Shown: positions 1 to 5,372 of the stretch, one piece after another
Position numbering within the stretch: position 1 is the first letter of the stretch
Layout of the letters: each line of letters opens with the position of its first letter
Source of the DNA: DATARH01 sp050181375
GTDB taxonomy: Bacteria; Pseudomonadota; Alphaproteobacteria; ATCC43930; CGMCC-115725
Assembly: GCA_050181375.1 (NCBI GenBank)
Contig: JBFXDF010000266.1
Span: 1 to 5,419 of the forward strand
Length of the DNA: 5,419 nt
Reading direction: 5' to 3'
Translations under genes and position numbers: made by a program
The notes under the pieces: model-generated
The model's database searches: none
The model's input: the letters and a program-made list of their open reading frames with translations, nothing else
What the model was told of the DNA's origin: nothing

Positions 1-599
1 TGATCGAGTTTTTTCTGGAAATAGGTATCCGCGGCCGCCGCTACGCCGTACGCGCCGGCTCCGAAATAGATCTCGTTCAAATAAATCTCGAGAATGCGAT
101 CCTTGCTCAGCGTTTTGTCGAGTTGATAGGCGAGGATCGCTTCCTTGGCCTTGCGCGTGATCGACACCTCGCGGCTCAACAGAAAATGACGCACCACCTG
201 CTGGGTGATTGTGGAAGCGCCGATCGGCCGCTGACCGCTGCGGTACCGCGCGATATCGGCCACCGCGGCGCGAAAGATCGCCTGCGGGTCCACCCCGTTA
301 TGCGAGTAGAAATCGCGGTCCTCGGCCGCCAAAAAGGCATTAACGACGAGCGTCGGCACCTCGCCGATCGACACCGGGATGCGCCGCTCGGTCTCGAATT
401 CGGCGATCAGCTTGCCGTCCGCGTCGTAGACCTTGCTGCCGACCGCGGGCACATAATTTGCGATCCGCTGAAAATCCGGGAGGTCGTGGCTGAAATAATA
501 AAGACCATAGGCGACGGCGGCCGCACCGCCGGTCACAGCGAGCAGCACCATCACAAAGACAAGACGCGCGACGCCCCGCAGAACCGACAGCAACATCAT
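1..599 (-). CDS. mrcA: Class A penicillin-binding protein, PBP1A type, N-terminal part (runs off window)
   Basis: Bifunctional peptidoglycan synthase at the inner membrane. The visible 199 residues cover the cytoplasmic tail, one membrane anchor and most of the glycosyltransferase family 51 (GT51) domain, which polymerises lipid II into glycan strands; the transpeptidase domain lies outside the window. A hydrophobic segment at about residues 13-35 is the anchor. GT51 motifs appear in order: EDRDFYSH at 93-100, with Glu93 the expected catalytic acid; GASTITQQ at 127-134; RKAKE at 149-153; and LEIYLNEIYFG at 170-180. Two ATG codons are adjacent (599 and 596). The GAGG at 605-602 sits only 2 bases from the first but 5 from the second, so translation may really begin at 596, one residue shorter. 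The gene lies 222 bases downstream of the rhomboid gene on the same strand, far enough for its own promoter. The family call is firm; PBP1A rather than another class A member rests on recalled similarity. Confidence 0.92.
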   Translation of the reverse strand, partial: MMLLSVLRGVARLVFVMVLLAVTGGAAAVAYGLYYFSHDLPDFQRIANYVPAVGSKVYDADGKLIAEFETERRIPVSIGEVPTLVVNAFLAAEDRDFYSHNGVDPQAIFRAAVADIARYRSGQRPIGASTITQQVVRHFLLSREVSITRKAKEAILAYQLDKTLSKDRILEIYLNEIYFGAGAYGVAAAADTYFQKKLD

Positions 600-821
600 A
601 GCCTCGCGGCGTTGGCGGAGACCCCATCGGCCGACCCCGATGGGGCGACTGTCTGGGTCATGCGAGAGCCGGGCCGCATGGTTGCCTCTTCAGAAACCTC
701 AACTTCCGGGCGGAAGCCGCTTCTGCCGCTACGCATTATCAACAAACAGCGGACGCGGAACGGTCCCGAACATAGCTTAGCACGCAGAGCGATCATCCGG
801 GTCTTTATCGATCGCGAAATG

Positions 822-1631
822 CTATTCCCACGGACGACGTTGCGAAGACCGGTGTCCGGCGTCGGGCACGCTGCCGGAGTGAGACCGGCGGCGACCGCTC
901 ATCTCCCGAGGCATCGCGCCGGGCGGGACACTCGTCCAGGTCGGCGAATGCCGCGGCTGCAATATATCGACGCCGCGCGGCCGCAGCATCAAAAACAGCC
1001 CTCCACCGGCGACAAAACCGCCGACATGCGCCCAGAACGCGACCCCCGGCTCGCTCGCCGCCGTGCCCAACCCGCTCAGTACCTGCATCGCGAACCAAAA
1101 CCCGAGCAGCACCCAGGCCGGCACCGTAACGATCCAGAAGAAAATGACGATCCACACCAGCACATGCACGTTGGCGCGCGGATAGGTCAGCAGATAGGCG
1201 CCGAGCACGCCCGCCACCGCGCCGCTCGCGCCGACCATCGGGATCTGCGAGTACCTCGCCGACAGCCCCTGGATCAGCGCCGCCACGACGCCGCTTGCCA
1301 GATAAAGCAGCAAATACCGGAACTTGCCGAGCAGATCCTCGATATTGTTCCCGAAAATCCACAGGAACAGCATGTTGCTGATCAGGTGCATCCAGCCGCC
1401 GTGCAGGAACATGCTGGTGAACAGCGTCGCCCAGGGCGGGATCGGCTGCACCCCGGGCGGCCAGTATCCGAACAGCGCTGCCGGGATCATCCCGTAGTGG
1501 AACGCGGCCAGTTCCTCGCCCGCCGCGATTTGCCAGAACCACGCGCCGGTGCAGGCGCCGATCAGCGCATAGGTAACGAGCGGCGCATGCCGTACCGGGT
1601 TGTCGTCATAGATCGGAACGGCGAAGACCAA
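822..1631 (-). CDS. Rhomboid-family intramembrane serine protease
   Basis: Polytopic inner-membrane protease that cleaves transmembrane substrates within or near the bilayer; its substrate cannot be told from sequence. The 269-residue protein has about six hydrophobic segments, near residues 18-37, 82-97, 105-122, 131-149, 155-180 and 197-217. The catalytic layout is complete: HLISN at 82-86 (oxyanion-side His82 and Asn86), GASGAVAG at 134-141 with nucleophile Ser136, and AHVGG at 201-205 with His202. The N-terminal PIYDDNP (residues 6-12) is the sequence commonly found at the start of this bacterial subgroup. The start is a TTG at 1631: no in-frame ATG or GTG lies close upstream, and the next in-frame ATG (residue 48) would remove the first helix. 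Only a weak purine-rich GGCGGG precedes it. After about residue 217 comes a roughly 50-residue polar, Arg/Ser/Pro-rich tail, probably disordered. It follows the dehydratase gene by 111 bases on the same strand. Confidence 0.93.
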   Translation of the reverse strand: MVFAVPIYDDNPVRHAPLVTYALIGACTGAWFWQIAAGEELAAFHYGMIPAALFGYWPPGVQPIPPWATLFTSMFLHGGWMHLISNMLFLWIFGNNIEDLLGKFRYLLLYLASGVVAALIQGLSARYSQIPMVGASGAVAGVLGAYLLTYPRANVHVLVWIVIFFWIVTVPAWVLLGFWFAMQVLSGLGTAASEPGVAFWAHVGGFVAGGGLFLMLRPRGVDILQPRHSPTWTSVPPGAMPREMSGRRRSHSGSVPDAGHRSSQRRPWE

Positions 1632-1661
1632 GGCCGGAGCCCGCCAAGGATAAAGCGCGTT

Positions 1662-1677
1662 GGCCGGAACCCCGGCC
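1662..1677. repeat. Short GC-rich hairpin between dehydratase and rhomboid genes
   Basis: Perfect 6-bp inverted repeat, GGCCGG and CCGGCC, with a 4-base AACC spacer. It lies 31 bases upstream of the rhomboid start, in the leader of its mRNA. No T-run follows on the minus strand, so it does not look like an intrinsic terminator. It could weakly affect rhomboid translation or be chance in GC-rich DNA. Confidence 0.3.
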
Positions 1678-1742
1678 TCTGGCGCTGCTAACGGTATGCG
1701 AGACCGGAGATTGCCGCGCCCTGTTCCTTGTTCAAGGTCGGC

Positions 1743-2990
1743 TCACAGCTCCGATACCTCCGCGATGTGCCCGGCCACCGCCGAGGCCGCCACCGTGGCT
1801 GGCGACGCCATGTAGATGCGTGCGCTGTCGTGCCCCATGCGGCCGCGGAAATTGCGCGTGCTCGCTGTGATGCAGGTTTCGCCGGGACCGAGCACGCCCA
1901 TGTGACCGCCGTAGCAGGCGCCGCAGGTCGCCGGGGTCACGACCGCGCCGGCTTCGAGCAGAATCTGCGTGTAGCCGGCCCGCGCCGCCTCTGTCGCGAT
2001 GCGCTGCGATCCCGGCGTGACCAGCAGCCGCACGCCTGGCGCGACGCGGCGCCCGCGCAGCACGCGGGCCGCCTCGGCGAGATCGTCGAGCGTGCCGTTG
2101 GCGCAGGAGCCGATAAAGGCCTGCTGGATCGGCTCGCGCGGTGCGTCGGCGACCGGCACGGCGTTGCGTATAACGCTGTCGGGCAGCGCCAGCATCGGCC
2201 GCAGCGCGCCGAGATCGATGCGCCGCCGCGCCGCGTAGGAGGCGTCCGCGTCGGGGTATTGCGGCTCGAACGGCGCCGGACTGCGCGCCTTGATATACCC
2301 GATCAGCGCGTCGTCCGGCTCGAAGGTGGCGAATTCGGCGGACAGCTCGGCGCCCATCGTCGTCAGGGTGCGGCGCGCGTCGATCGACAGACCGGGCAGC
2401 GCCGACCCGCCGAACTCGACGTTCTGGTTCGCGTGATCGCCATAAGCGCCGGCGATATGGAGGAACAGGTCCTTCGCCGAGACGCCCGGCGCGAAATTGC
2501 CGTCGAGGTCGTAGCGGACCGTTTCGCCGACCCGGAACCAGGTCTTTCCCGTGGTCAGCGCGTACAGCAGATCGGGGGCACCAAGGCCGCGCGCGGCGCA
2601 GTTAAGCGCCCCGGCGCTGCACGTATGCGAGTCCGAGCAGGCCAGCACGGTGCCGGGCAGCGCATAGGCGTTTTCGGCGACGACAACGTGACTGATCCCC
2701 TGATCCGGCCCGACATCGTGCACCCGCCTGATCCCGAAACGCCGCGCGAACTCGCGGCCGCGCGCGTGCATCGCCGCCGCCGCTCGGTTCGAGGCCGGCA
2801 CGTCGTGATCGAACACGACAACGACCTTGTCGGGGTCGTGCACCTTCAGCACCTCGCGCCACGACCCCTGCCCGAAGCTCAAATCGATCATCACGACGAG
2901 ATCGACATCGACGACGGCGAGATCGCCGGGCGCGATCCTCGCTGCCCCGCTTTTCCGCGCCAGGATTTTTTCGATGATCGTCATGCCCAT
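1743..2990 (-). CDS. Aconitase/3-isopropylmalate dehydratase-type large subunit (LeuC/HacA-like), substrate uncertain
   Basis: Cytoplasmic [4Fe-4S] hydro-lyase large subunit of the aconitase superfamily, 415 residues. That length fits the shorter archaeal-type LeuC/HacA/dimethylmalate dehydratase group rather than the roughly 470-residue LeuC common in bacteria. Three cluster cysteines are in place: Cys296 in GSCANG (294-299), and Cys356 and Cys359 in TCGACYGG (355-362). Also seen are FDHDVPA (60-66), CSDSHTC (118-124), ALTTGKTWFRV (144-154), GVSAKDL (169-175) and TASTRNFRGRMG (375-386). The ATG at 2990 is chosen because GGGAGAG lies 6 bases upstream and the protein then opens with the family's MGMT-I-EKIL; the reading frame stays open for another 142 codons, but those residues do not look like this family. 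A small (LeuD-type) subunit is normally required and none is in the window. Segments usually conserved near the active site differ (SAGALN where TYGALG is usual). It may act on a substituted malate other than isopropylmalate; this is inference. Confidence 0.88.
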   Translation of the reverse strand: MGMTIIEKILARKSGAARIAPGDLAVVDVDLVVMIDLSFGQGSWREVLKVHDPDKVVVVFDHDVPASNRAAAAMHARGREFARRFGIRRVHDVGPDQGISHVVVAENAYALPGTVLACSDSHTCSAGALNCAARGLGAPDLLYALTTGKTWFRVGETVRYDLDGNFAPGVSAKDLFLHIAGAYGDHANQNVEFGGSALPGLSIDARRTLTTMGAELSAEFATFEPDDALIGYIKARSPAPFEPQYPDADASYAARRRIDLGALRPMLALPDSVIRNAVPVADAPREPIQQAFIGSCANGTLDDLAEAARVLRGRRVAPGVRLLVTPGSQRIATEAARAGYTQILLEAGAVVTPATCGACYGGHMGVLGPGETCITASTRNFRGRMGHDSARIYMASPATVAASAVAGHIAEVSEL

Positions 2991-2996
2991 CGCCAA

Positions 2997-3003
2997 CTCT
3001 CCC
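2997..3003 (-). promoter_or_regulatory. Ribosome binding site of the dehydratase gene
   Basis: GGGAGAG on the minus strand ends 6 bases before the ATG at 2990. It fixes that start over both the upstream open frame and the second in-frame ATG at 2984, which would sit 12 bases away. Confidence 0.7.
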
Positions 3004-3074
3004 GCGAAGGACTCTCCACGTTCGTTTGTCTTTCGCGGTCTGTTGTAGGCGCGTACCCGGCAAACGGGCAAGAA

Positions 3075-3104
3075 AGCCCGCTTCGGCTTGACCGGAAGCG
3101 GGTT
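3075..3104. repeat. Interrupted palindrome, candidate operator or leader hairpin
   Basis: CCCGCTTC (3077-3084) and GAAGCGGG (3095-3102) are perfect reverse complements separated by 10 bases. The stem extends outward by one G-T pair (3076/3103) and one A-T pair (3075/3104). The centre lies about 63 bases before the GST start and covers the TTGACC sequence. It could bind a dimeric regulator serving both divergent units, or fold as a leader hairpin. There is no T-run after it, so it is unlikely to be a terminator. Confidence 0.45.
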
Positions 3105-3141
3105 CGATGACCACTGTTGGCGCGCGCTCGCGAATTGCAAC

Positions 3142-3146
3142 GGAGG
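3142..3146 (+). promoter_or_regulatory. Ribosome binding site of the GST gene
   Basis: A perfect GGAGG lies 6 bases before the ATG at 3153. It decides that start over an in-frame TTG at 3117, which would add 12 residues unlike any GST N-terminus. Confidence 0.8.
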
Positions 3147-3152
3147 ACCGGG

Positions 3153-3788
3153 ATGGCGCGGCCGATCGTCTACGGCCCGGCTGGCAGCACCTATGTCTGG
3201 AGCGTGCGGCTGGCGCTCGCCGAGAAGGGCGTCGCGCACGAGCTGGTCCATGTCCCGTTCGGCGCGCATCGCGAGGAGCCGCATCTGTCGCGCCATCCGT
3301 TCGCGAAAGTGCCGGCCTTTGAGCATGACGGGTTCGCGCTTTACGAAACCCAGGCCATTCTGCGCTATATCGACGAGGGCTTTCCGGTCTCGCCGCTGCA
3401 ACCGACCGATCTGCACCAGTTCGCGCGGATGAGCCAGATCATGGGCATCGTCGATTCCTATGCGTGGCAGGCCATCGCCGCCGGCATCGTCTTCAACCGC
3501 ATGCTCGCGCCGCGTCTCGGATTGCCGGTCGATGAGGAGGCGGTCGCGGAAGCGGTGCCGCGGACCCGGCTGTGCCTGTCGGAATTCGCCCGGCTGATGG
3601 GCGACCAGCCATTCATGGCCGGCGAGCGGATCAGCCTCGCCGATCTGATGGTGACCCCGCTGTTATATTATCTGGCCCGCGTCCCAGAGGGCGAGGCGCC
3701 GCTCGACGAAAACCCGAGCCTGCGTGCCTGGATGCGGCGCATCGAGGACCGGCAAAGCTTCCAGGTCACGAAGCCATCCGGCCTCTGA
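3153..3788 (+). CDS. Glutathione S-transferase family protein
   Basis: Cytosolic GST-fold enzyme of 211 residues, the usual length. It is expected to conjugate glutathione to an electrophile or cleave a bond using glutathione. The N-terminal thioredoxin-like domain covers about residues 4-77: a first strand IVYG (5-8); a polar STY (12-14) followed by S17 at the start of helix 1, where the glutathione-activating Ser or Tyr would lie; KVP at 52-54 with the cis-proline Pro54; and ET at 65-66 for binding the glutamyl end of glutathione. The all-helical C-terminal domain (about 86-205) contains AGERISLAD (156-164), the family's hydrophobic-staple/N-capping box. It is the first gene of a plus-strand pair, 17 bases ahead of an oxygenase-type reductase. 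Bacterial GSTs beside aromatic-degradation genes (LigE/LigF/LigG are examples) act on ethers, epoxides or chlorinated intermediates, so such a role is possible but not shown. The GST class cannot be assigned from sequence alone. Confidence 0.92.
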   Translation: MARPIVYGPAGSTYVWSVRLALAEKGVAHELVHVPFGAHREEPHLSRHPFAKVPAFEHDGFALYETQAILRYIDEGFPVSPLQPTDLHQFARMSQIMGIVDSYAWQAIAAGIVFNRMLAPRLGLPVDEEAVAEAVPRTRLCLSEFARLMGDQPFMAGERISLADLMVTPLLYYLARVPEGEAPLDENPSLRAWMRRIEDRQSFQVTKPSGL

Positions 3789-3805
3789 AGAACGGATGTA
3801 TCGGT

Positions 3806-4753
3806 ATGCGCCTAAGGCTGCGCTCGATCAGCTATCTCGCCGAGGACATCAACGGCTACGAGCTGGTCGACCCGAACGGGCGCGATCTGCCGCGTTTCGA
3901 AGCCGGTTCGCATATCGGCGTGCGGCTCGGCGACGATTTGTGGCGCGACTATTCGCTGTGGAACGACCCGGCCGAGCGGCGCCGCTACTGCATCGCCGTC
4001 TTGCGCGAGAAGCTTGGCGCAGCTTCGCGCCTGATACACGACGACCTCAGGGTCGGCGACATGGTCGAGGTGTCGCTTCCGCGCAACCACTTCCCGCTCG
4101 CCGCGGAAGCCGAACATCATCTGCTGCTGGCCGGGGGCATCGGCATCACGCCTGTTATGGCGATGATCGCCGAGCTGAAGCGTCGCCGGGCCGATTTCCG
4201 CCTCTATTACTGCACCCGCTCGCCCGAGCGCACCGCGTTCCGCGAGGAGCTCGATTTGCTCGCGGCGATGGGTCGGGTCGTGTTTCATCACGATGGCGGC
4301 GACCCGGCAAAGGGCCTCGACATCGCGGGGCTGCTGCGTGACCCGCCTCCGGGCACCCACCTCTACTATTGCGGACCGGCGGGCATGATGACGGCGGCCG
4401 CGGCGGCTTCGGCGCACTGGCCGCCGGGCACCGTGCATTGCGAATATTTCTCCGGCCCCGGCGCCGCGCCGCCCGCCCGGGTCGACGACGACCGGCCGTT
4501 CACGGTGCGGCTGGCGCGCGGCGGCGGCGAATACGAGGTGCCGCCCGGAGAAAGCATCCTCGACGTGCTGCGTCGGCACGGCGTCGAGACCCGTTCGTCG
4601 TGCGAACTGGGCTATTGCGGCGCGTGCCTGACGCGCTGGCTCGACGGCGAGCCGGACCATCGCGATCCGATCCTCGGCGATGTCGCCCGCCGGACGCACA
4701 TGCTGATCTGCTGCTCGCGCGCGAAGGGCGACACGCTCGTGCTGGACCTTTGA
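3806..4753 (+). CDS. Class IA oxygenase reductase (FMN / NAD / C-terminal [2Fe-2S]), phthalate dioxygenase reductase or VanB-like
   Basis: Soluble 315-residue electron-transfer protein that passes electrons from NAD(P)H through flavin to a plant-type ferredoxin centre and on to a partner, normally a Rieske oxygenase. Domain order is that of the phthalate dioxygenase reductase family. The flavin barrel covers about 1-100, with the RDYSL flavin motif at 47-51. The nucleotide domain covers about 103-215, with GGIGITP at 110-116, CGP at 189-191 and EYF at 213-215. The C-terminal ferredoxin covers about 230-315, with cluster ligands Cys266, Cys271, Cys274 and Cys302 (spacing C-x4-C-x2-C-x27-C). 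The start is ATG 3806: the protein then opens directly on the flavin domain at family length, though the frame stays open upstream through the GST gene. Only a weak GGA (3794-3796) precedes it, so coupling to GST translation is likely. No oxygenase component follows; the next gene is convergent and unrelated. The exact partner and substrate are unknown. Confidence 0.93.
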   Translation: MRLRLRSISYLAEDINGYELVDPNGRDLPRFEAGSHIGVRLGDDLWRDYSLWNDPAERRRYCIAVLREKLGAASRLIHDDLRVGDMVEVSLPRNHFPLAAEAEHHLLLAGGIGITPVMAMIAELKRRRADFRLYYCTRSPERTAFREELDLLAAMGRVVFHHDGGDPAKGLDIAGLLRDPPPGTHLYYCGPAGMMTAAAAASAHWPPGTVHCEYFSGPGAAPPARVDDDRPFTVRLARGGGEYEVPPGESILDVLRRHGVETRSSCELGYCGACLTRWLDGEPDHRDPILGDVARRTHMLICCSRAKGDTLVLDL

Positions 4754-4788
4754 GCCGCCTTTCTCGATTCGCGAAAAAATTTCCGGCA

Positions 4789-4806
4789 GTGTGATGCGCA
4801 TCACAC
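4789..4806. promoter_or_regulatory. Perfect CRP/FNR-superfamily-like palindrome
   Basis: An 18-bp perfect palindrome with half-site GTGTGATGC. Within it, TGTGA-N6-TCACA (4790-4805) matches the classical CRP consensus exactly. It sits 35 bases after the reductase stop and 165 bases past the stop of the convergent zeta gene, so neither flanking gene has its start here. As RNA it could form a 7-bp stem with a GCGC loop, but no adjacent T-run supports a terminator on the plus strand; on the minus strand a six-T run occurs about 9 bases after the stem. The symmetry is directly visible; binding by a CRP-type regulator is inference. Confidence 0.55.
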
Positions 4807-4842
4807 AGGGTCGGCGCACGCCCGGCTTATCTTCGGCGTTAC

Positions 4843-4941
4843 CGTCATGGCCGGGCTTGTCCGCTCATTCGCGACTGAATGCCGGACTTCCCCCTCCCCC
4901 CTTCCGGCGCGTGAATGCCCGGATCAGGTCCGGCCGTGACG
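4843..4941. repeat. About 100-bp nested inverted repeat, resembles Rhizobiales dispersed palindromic elements
   Basis: The outer arms 4843-4863 and 4920-4941 pair over 21 positions with 18 Watson-Crick pairs, three mismatches that would all be G-U pairs in RNA, and one bulged base. A second layer pairs 4866-4873 with 4910-4917 (one G-U), and an inner stem pairs 4881-4886 with 4903-4908. The loop lies in an uninterrupted pyrimidine tract (4887-4905), mostly C. The outer arm, containing ATGGCCGGGCTTGTCC, resembles a palindromic repeat I recall as common between genes in Bradyrhizobium and Rhodopseudomonas; that family link is from memory. Placed between convergent genes, it could help end transcription from both sides. 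Confidence 0.6.
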
Positions 4942-4971
4942 ACGCCTCGAAGCTGGGCATCGGGCGCGCCG

Positions 4972-5289
4972 CTATTCCCGCATGATCTGCCGTTTGGCGG
5001 TCTCGGCGAGGTGGGTCAGCTCGAATTCGACCTGCGCCGGCGTGCAGCTCTGGCCCTTGGCCTTCAGATCGGCACAGACCTTCTCGATGATATGCTGGTC
5101 GCCGCCGGCGAATTCGGCGTCCACCAGCTCCTGTGCATAGGCACGCGCCGCGTCGCCGTCGAGCCCCATCCGCCCGGCGGCCCACAGCCCCAAGAGCCGG
5201 TTGCGGCGCGCCTTGACCTTGAATTGCAAATCCTGATCGTGGTGGAAACGGGCCTCGAAAGCCCGCTCGCGTTCATCGAAGGCGTCCAT
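4972..5289 (-). CDS. DUF1476 protein, ATP synthase zeta subunit (F1-ATPase inhibitor)
   Basis: Small soluble helical protein of 105 residues. The family was characterised in Paracoccus denitrificans as the zeta subunit of the alphaproteobacterial F1Fo-ATP synthase, which blocks ATP hydrolysis by inserting its N-terminal region into F1. Recognisable features are FDERERAFE (4-12) in the inhibitory N-terminal segment; ARRNRLLGLWAA (27-38), the family signature; a helical middle with AYAQELVDAEF (50-60); and a C-terminal helix ending in KRQIMRE. Length matches the family (about 100-110). The ATG at 5289 has GGAG (5301-5298) 8 bases upstream, which supports it. The gene is not next to atp genes here, as is usual for this subunit. 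It is divergent from the NRDE-family gene, with 83 bases between the two starts. How strongly this homologue inhibits cannot be judged from sequence; inhibitory strength is known to vary among species. Confidence 0.93.
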   Translation of the reverse strand: MDAFDERERAFEARFHHDQDLQFKVKARRNRLLGLWAAGRMGLDGDAARAYAQELVDAEFAGGDQHIIEKVCADLKAKGQSCTPAQVEFELTHLAETAKRQIMRE

Positions 5290-5297
5290 GACCGGTG

Positions 5298-5301
5298 CTC
5301 C
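5298..5301 (-). promoter_or_regulatory. Ribosome binding site of the zeta subunit gene
   Basis: GGAG on the minus strand ends 8 bases before the ATG at 5289 and supports that start. The promoter must lie in the 83-bp divergent spacer 5290-5372, where I find no clear -35/-10 pair in either direction. Confidence 0.6.
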
Positions 5302-5372
5302 GTGTCTCTCGCGATATGCGTTTGCCGCGACAATATCACAACTCCACCCGCAAGCCGGCGAGTAGCCGAACG

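Larger units (their letters stand above)
2991..3152. promoter_or_regulatory. Divergent promoter region between dehydratase and GST-reductase genes
   Basis: This 162-bp intergenic stretch must hold the start signals for both directions. On the plus strand TTGACC (3088-3093) matches a sigma-70 -35 box at five of six bases, but nothing convincing stands at -10 distance, so I do not call an exact promoter. An interrupted palindrome at 3075-3104 overlaps this -35-like sequence and is the best candidate operator. No transcription factor gene is adjacent in the window. Confidence 0.5.

Noticed and set aside
735..740. GATAAT on the minus strand, a possible -10 box for the PBP gene
   Set aside because: It matches five of six consensus bases, but no acceptable -35 sequence lies 16-18 bases upstream, so it may be chance.
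596..796. A 66-codon minus-strand frame between rhomboid and PBP
   Set aside because: No recognisable domain, no clear ribosome site, and it ends overlapping the PBP start. It could in principle be a leader peptide, but nothing supports this beyond the open frame.
123..1691. A 522-codon plus-strand open frame across the PBP and rhomboid genes
   Set aside because: It lies antisense to two clear genes, its product is low-complexity and rich in Arg, His, Asp and Gln, and no family is recognisable. Such frames are typical shadows in high-GC DNA.
1726..1737. CCTTG-TT-CAAGG just past the dehydratase stop as a terminator
   Set aside because: The arms are only 5 bp with a 2-base spacer, too tight for a stable hairpin loop, and no T-run follows on the minus strand.
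1728..3110. A 460-codon plus-strand open frame opposite the dehydratase gene
   Set aside because: It is antisense to a gene with intact iron-sulfur motifs; its product is Arg-rich with no recognisable domain.
2991..3416. 142-codon N-terminal extension of the dehydratase frame
   Set aside because: It overlaps the GST gene in antisense, and the ATG at 2990 has a good ribosome site and the family's expected first residues.
3812..4819. A 335-codon minus-strand open frame opposite the reductase
   Set aside because: It is antisense to a reductase with complete flavin, nucleotide and [2Fe-2S] motifs, and its composition is typical of a shadow frame.
4887..4905. G-quadruplex on the minus strand opposite the C-rich loop
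   Set aside because: Only two long G runs separated by one base are present, which does not give a convincing four-tract arrangement.
4791..4985. A 64-codon plus-strand frame in the convergent gap
   Set aside because: It runs through the two palindromic elements, has no ribosome site or recognisable sequence, and overlaps the zeta stop in antisense.
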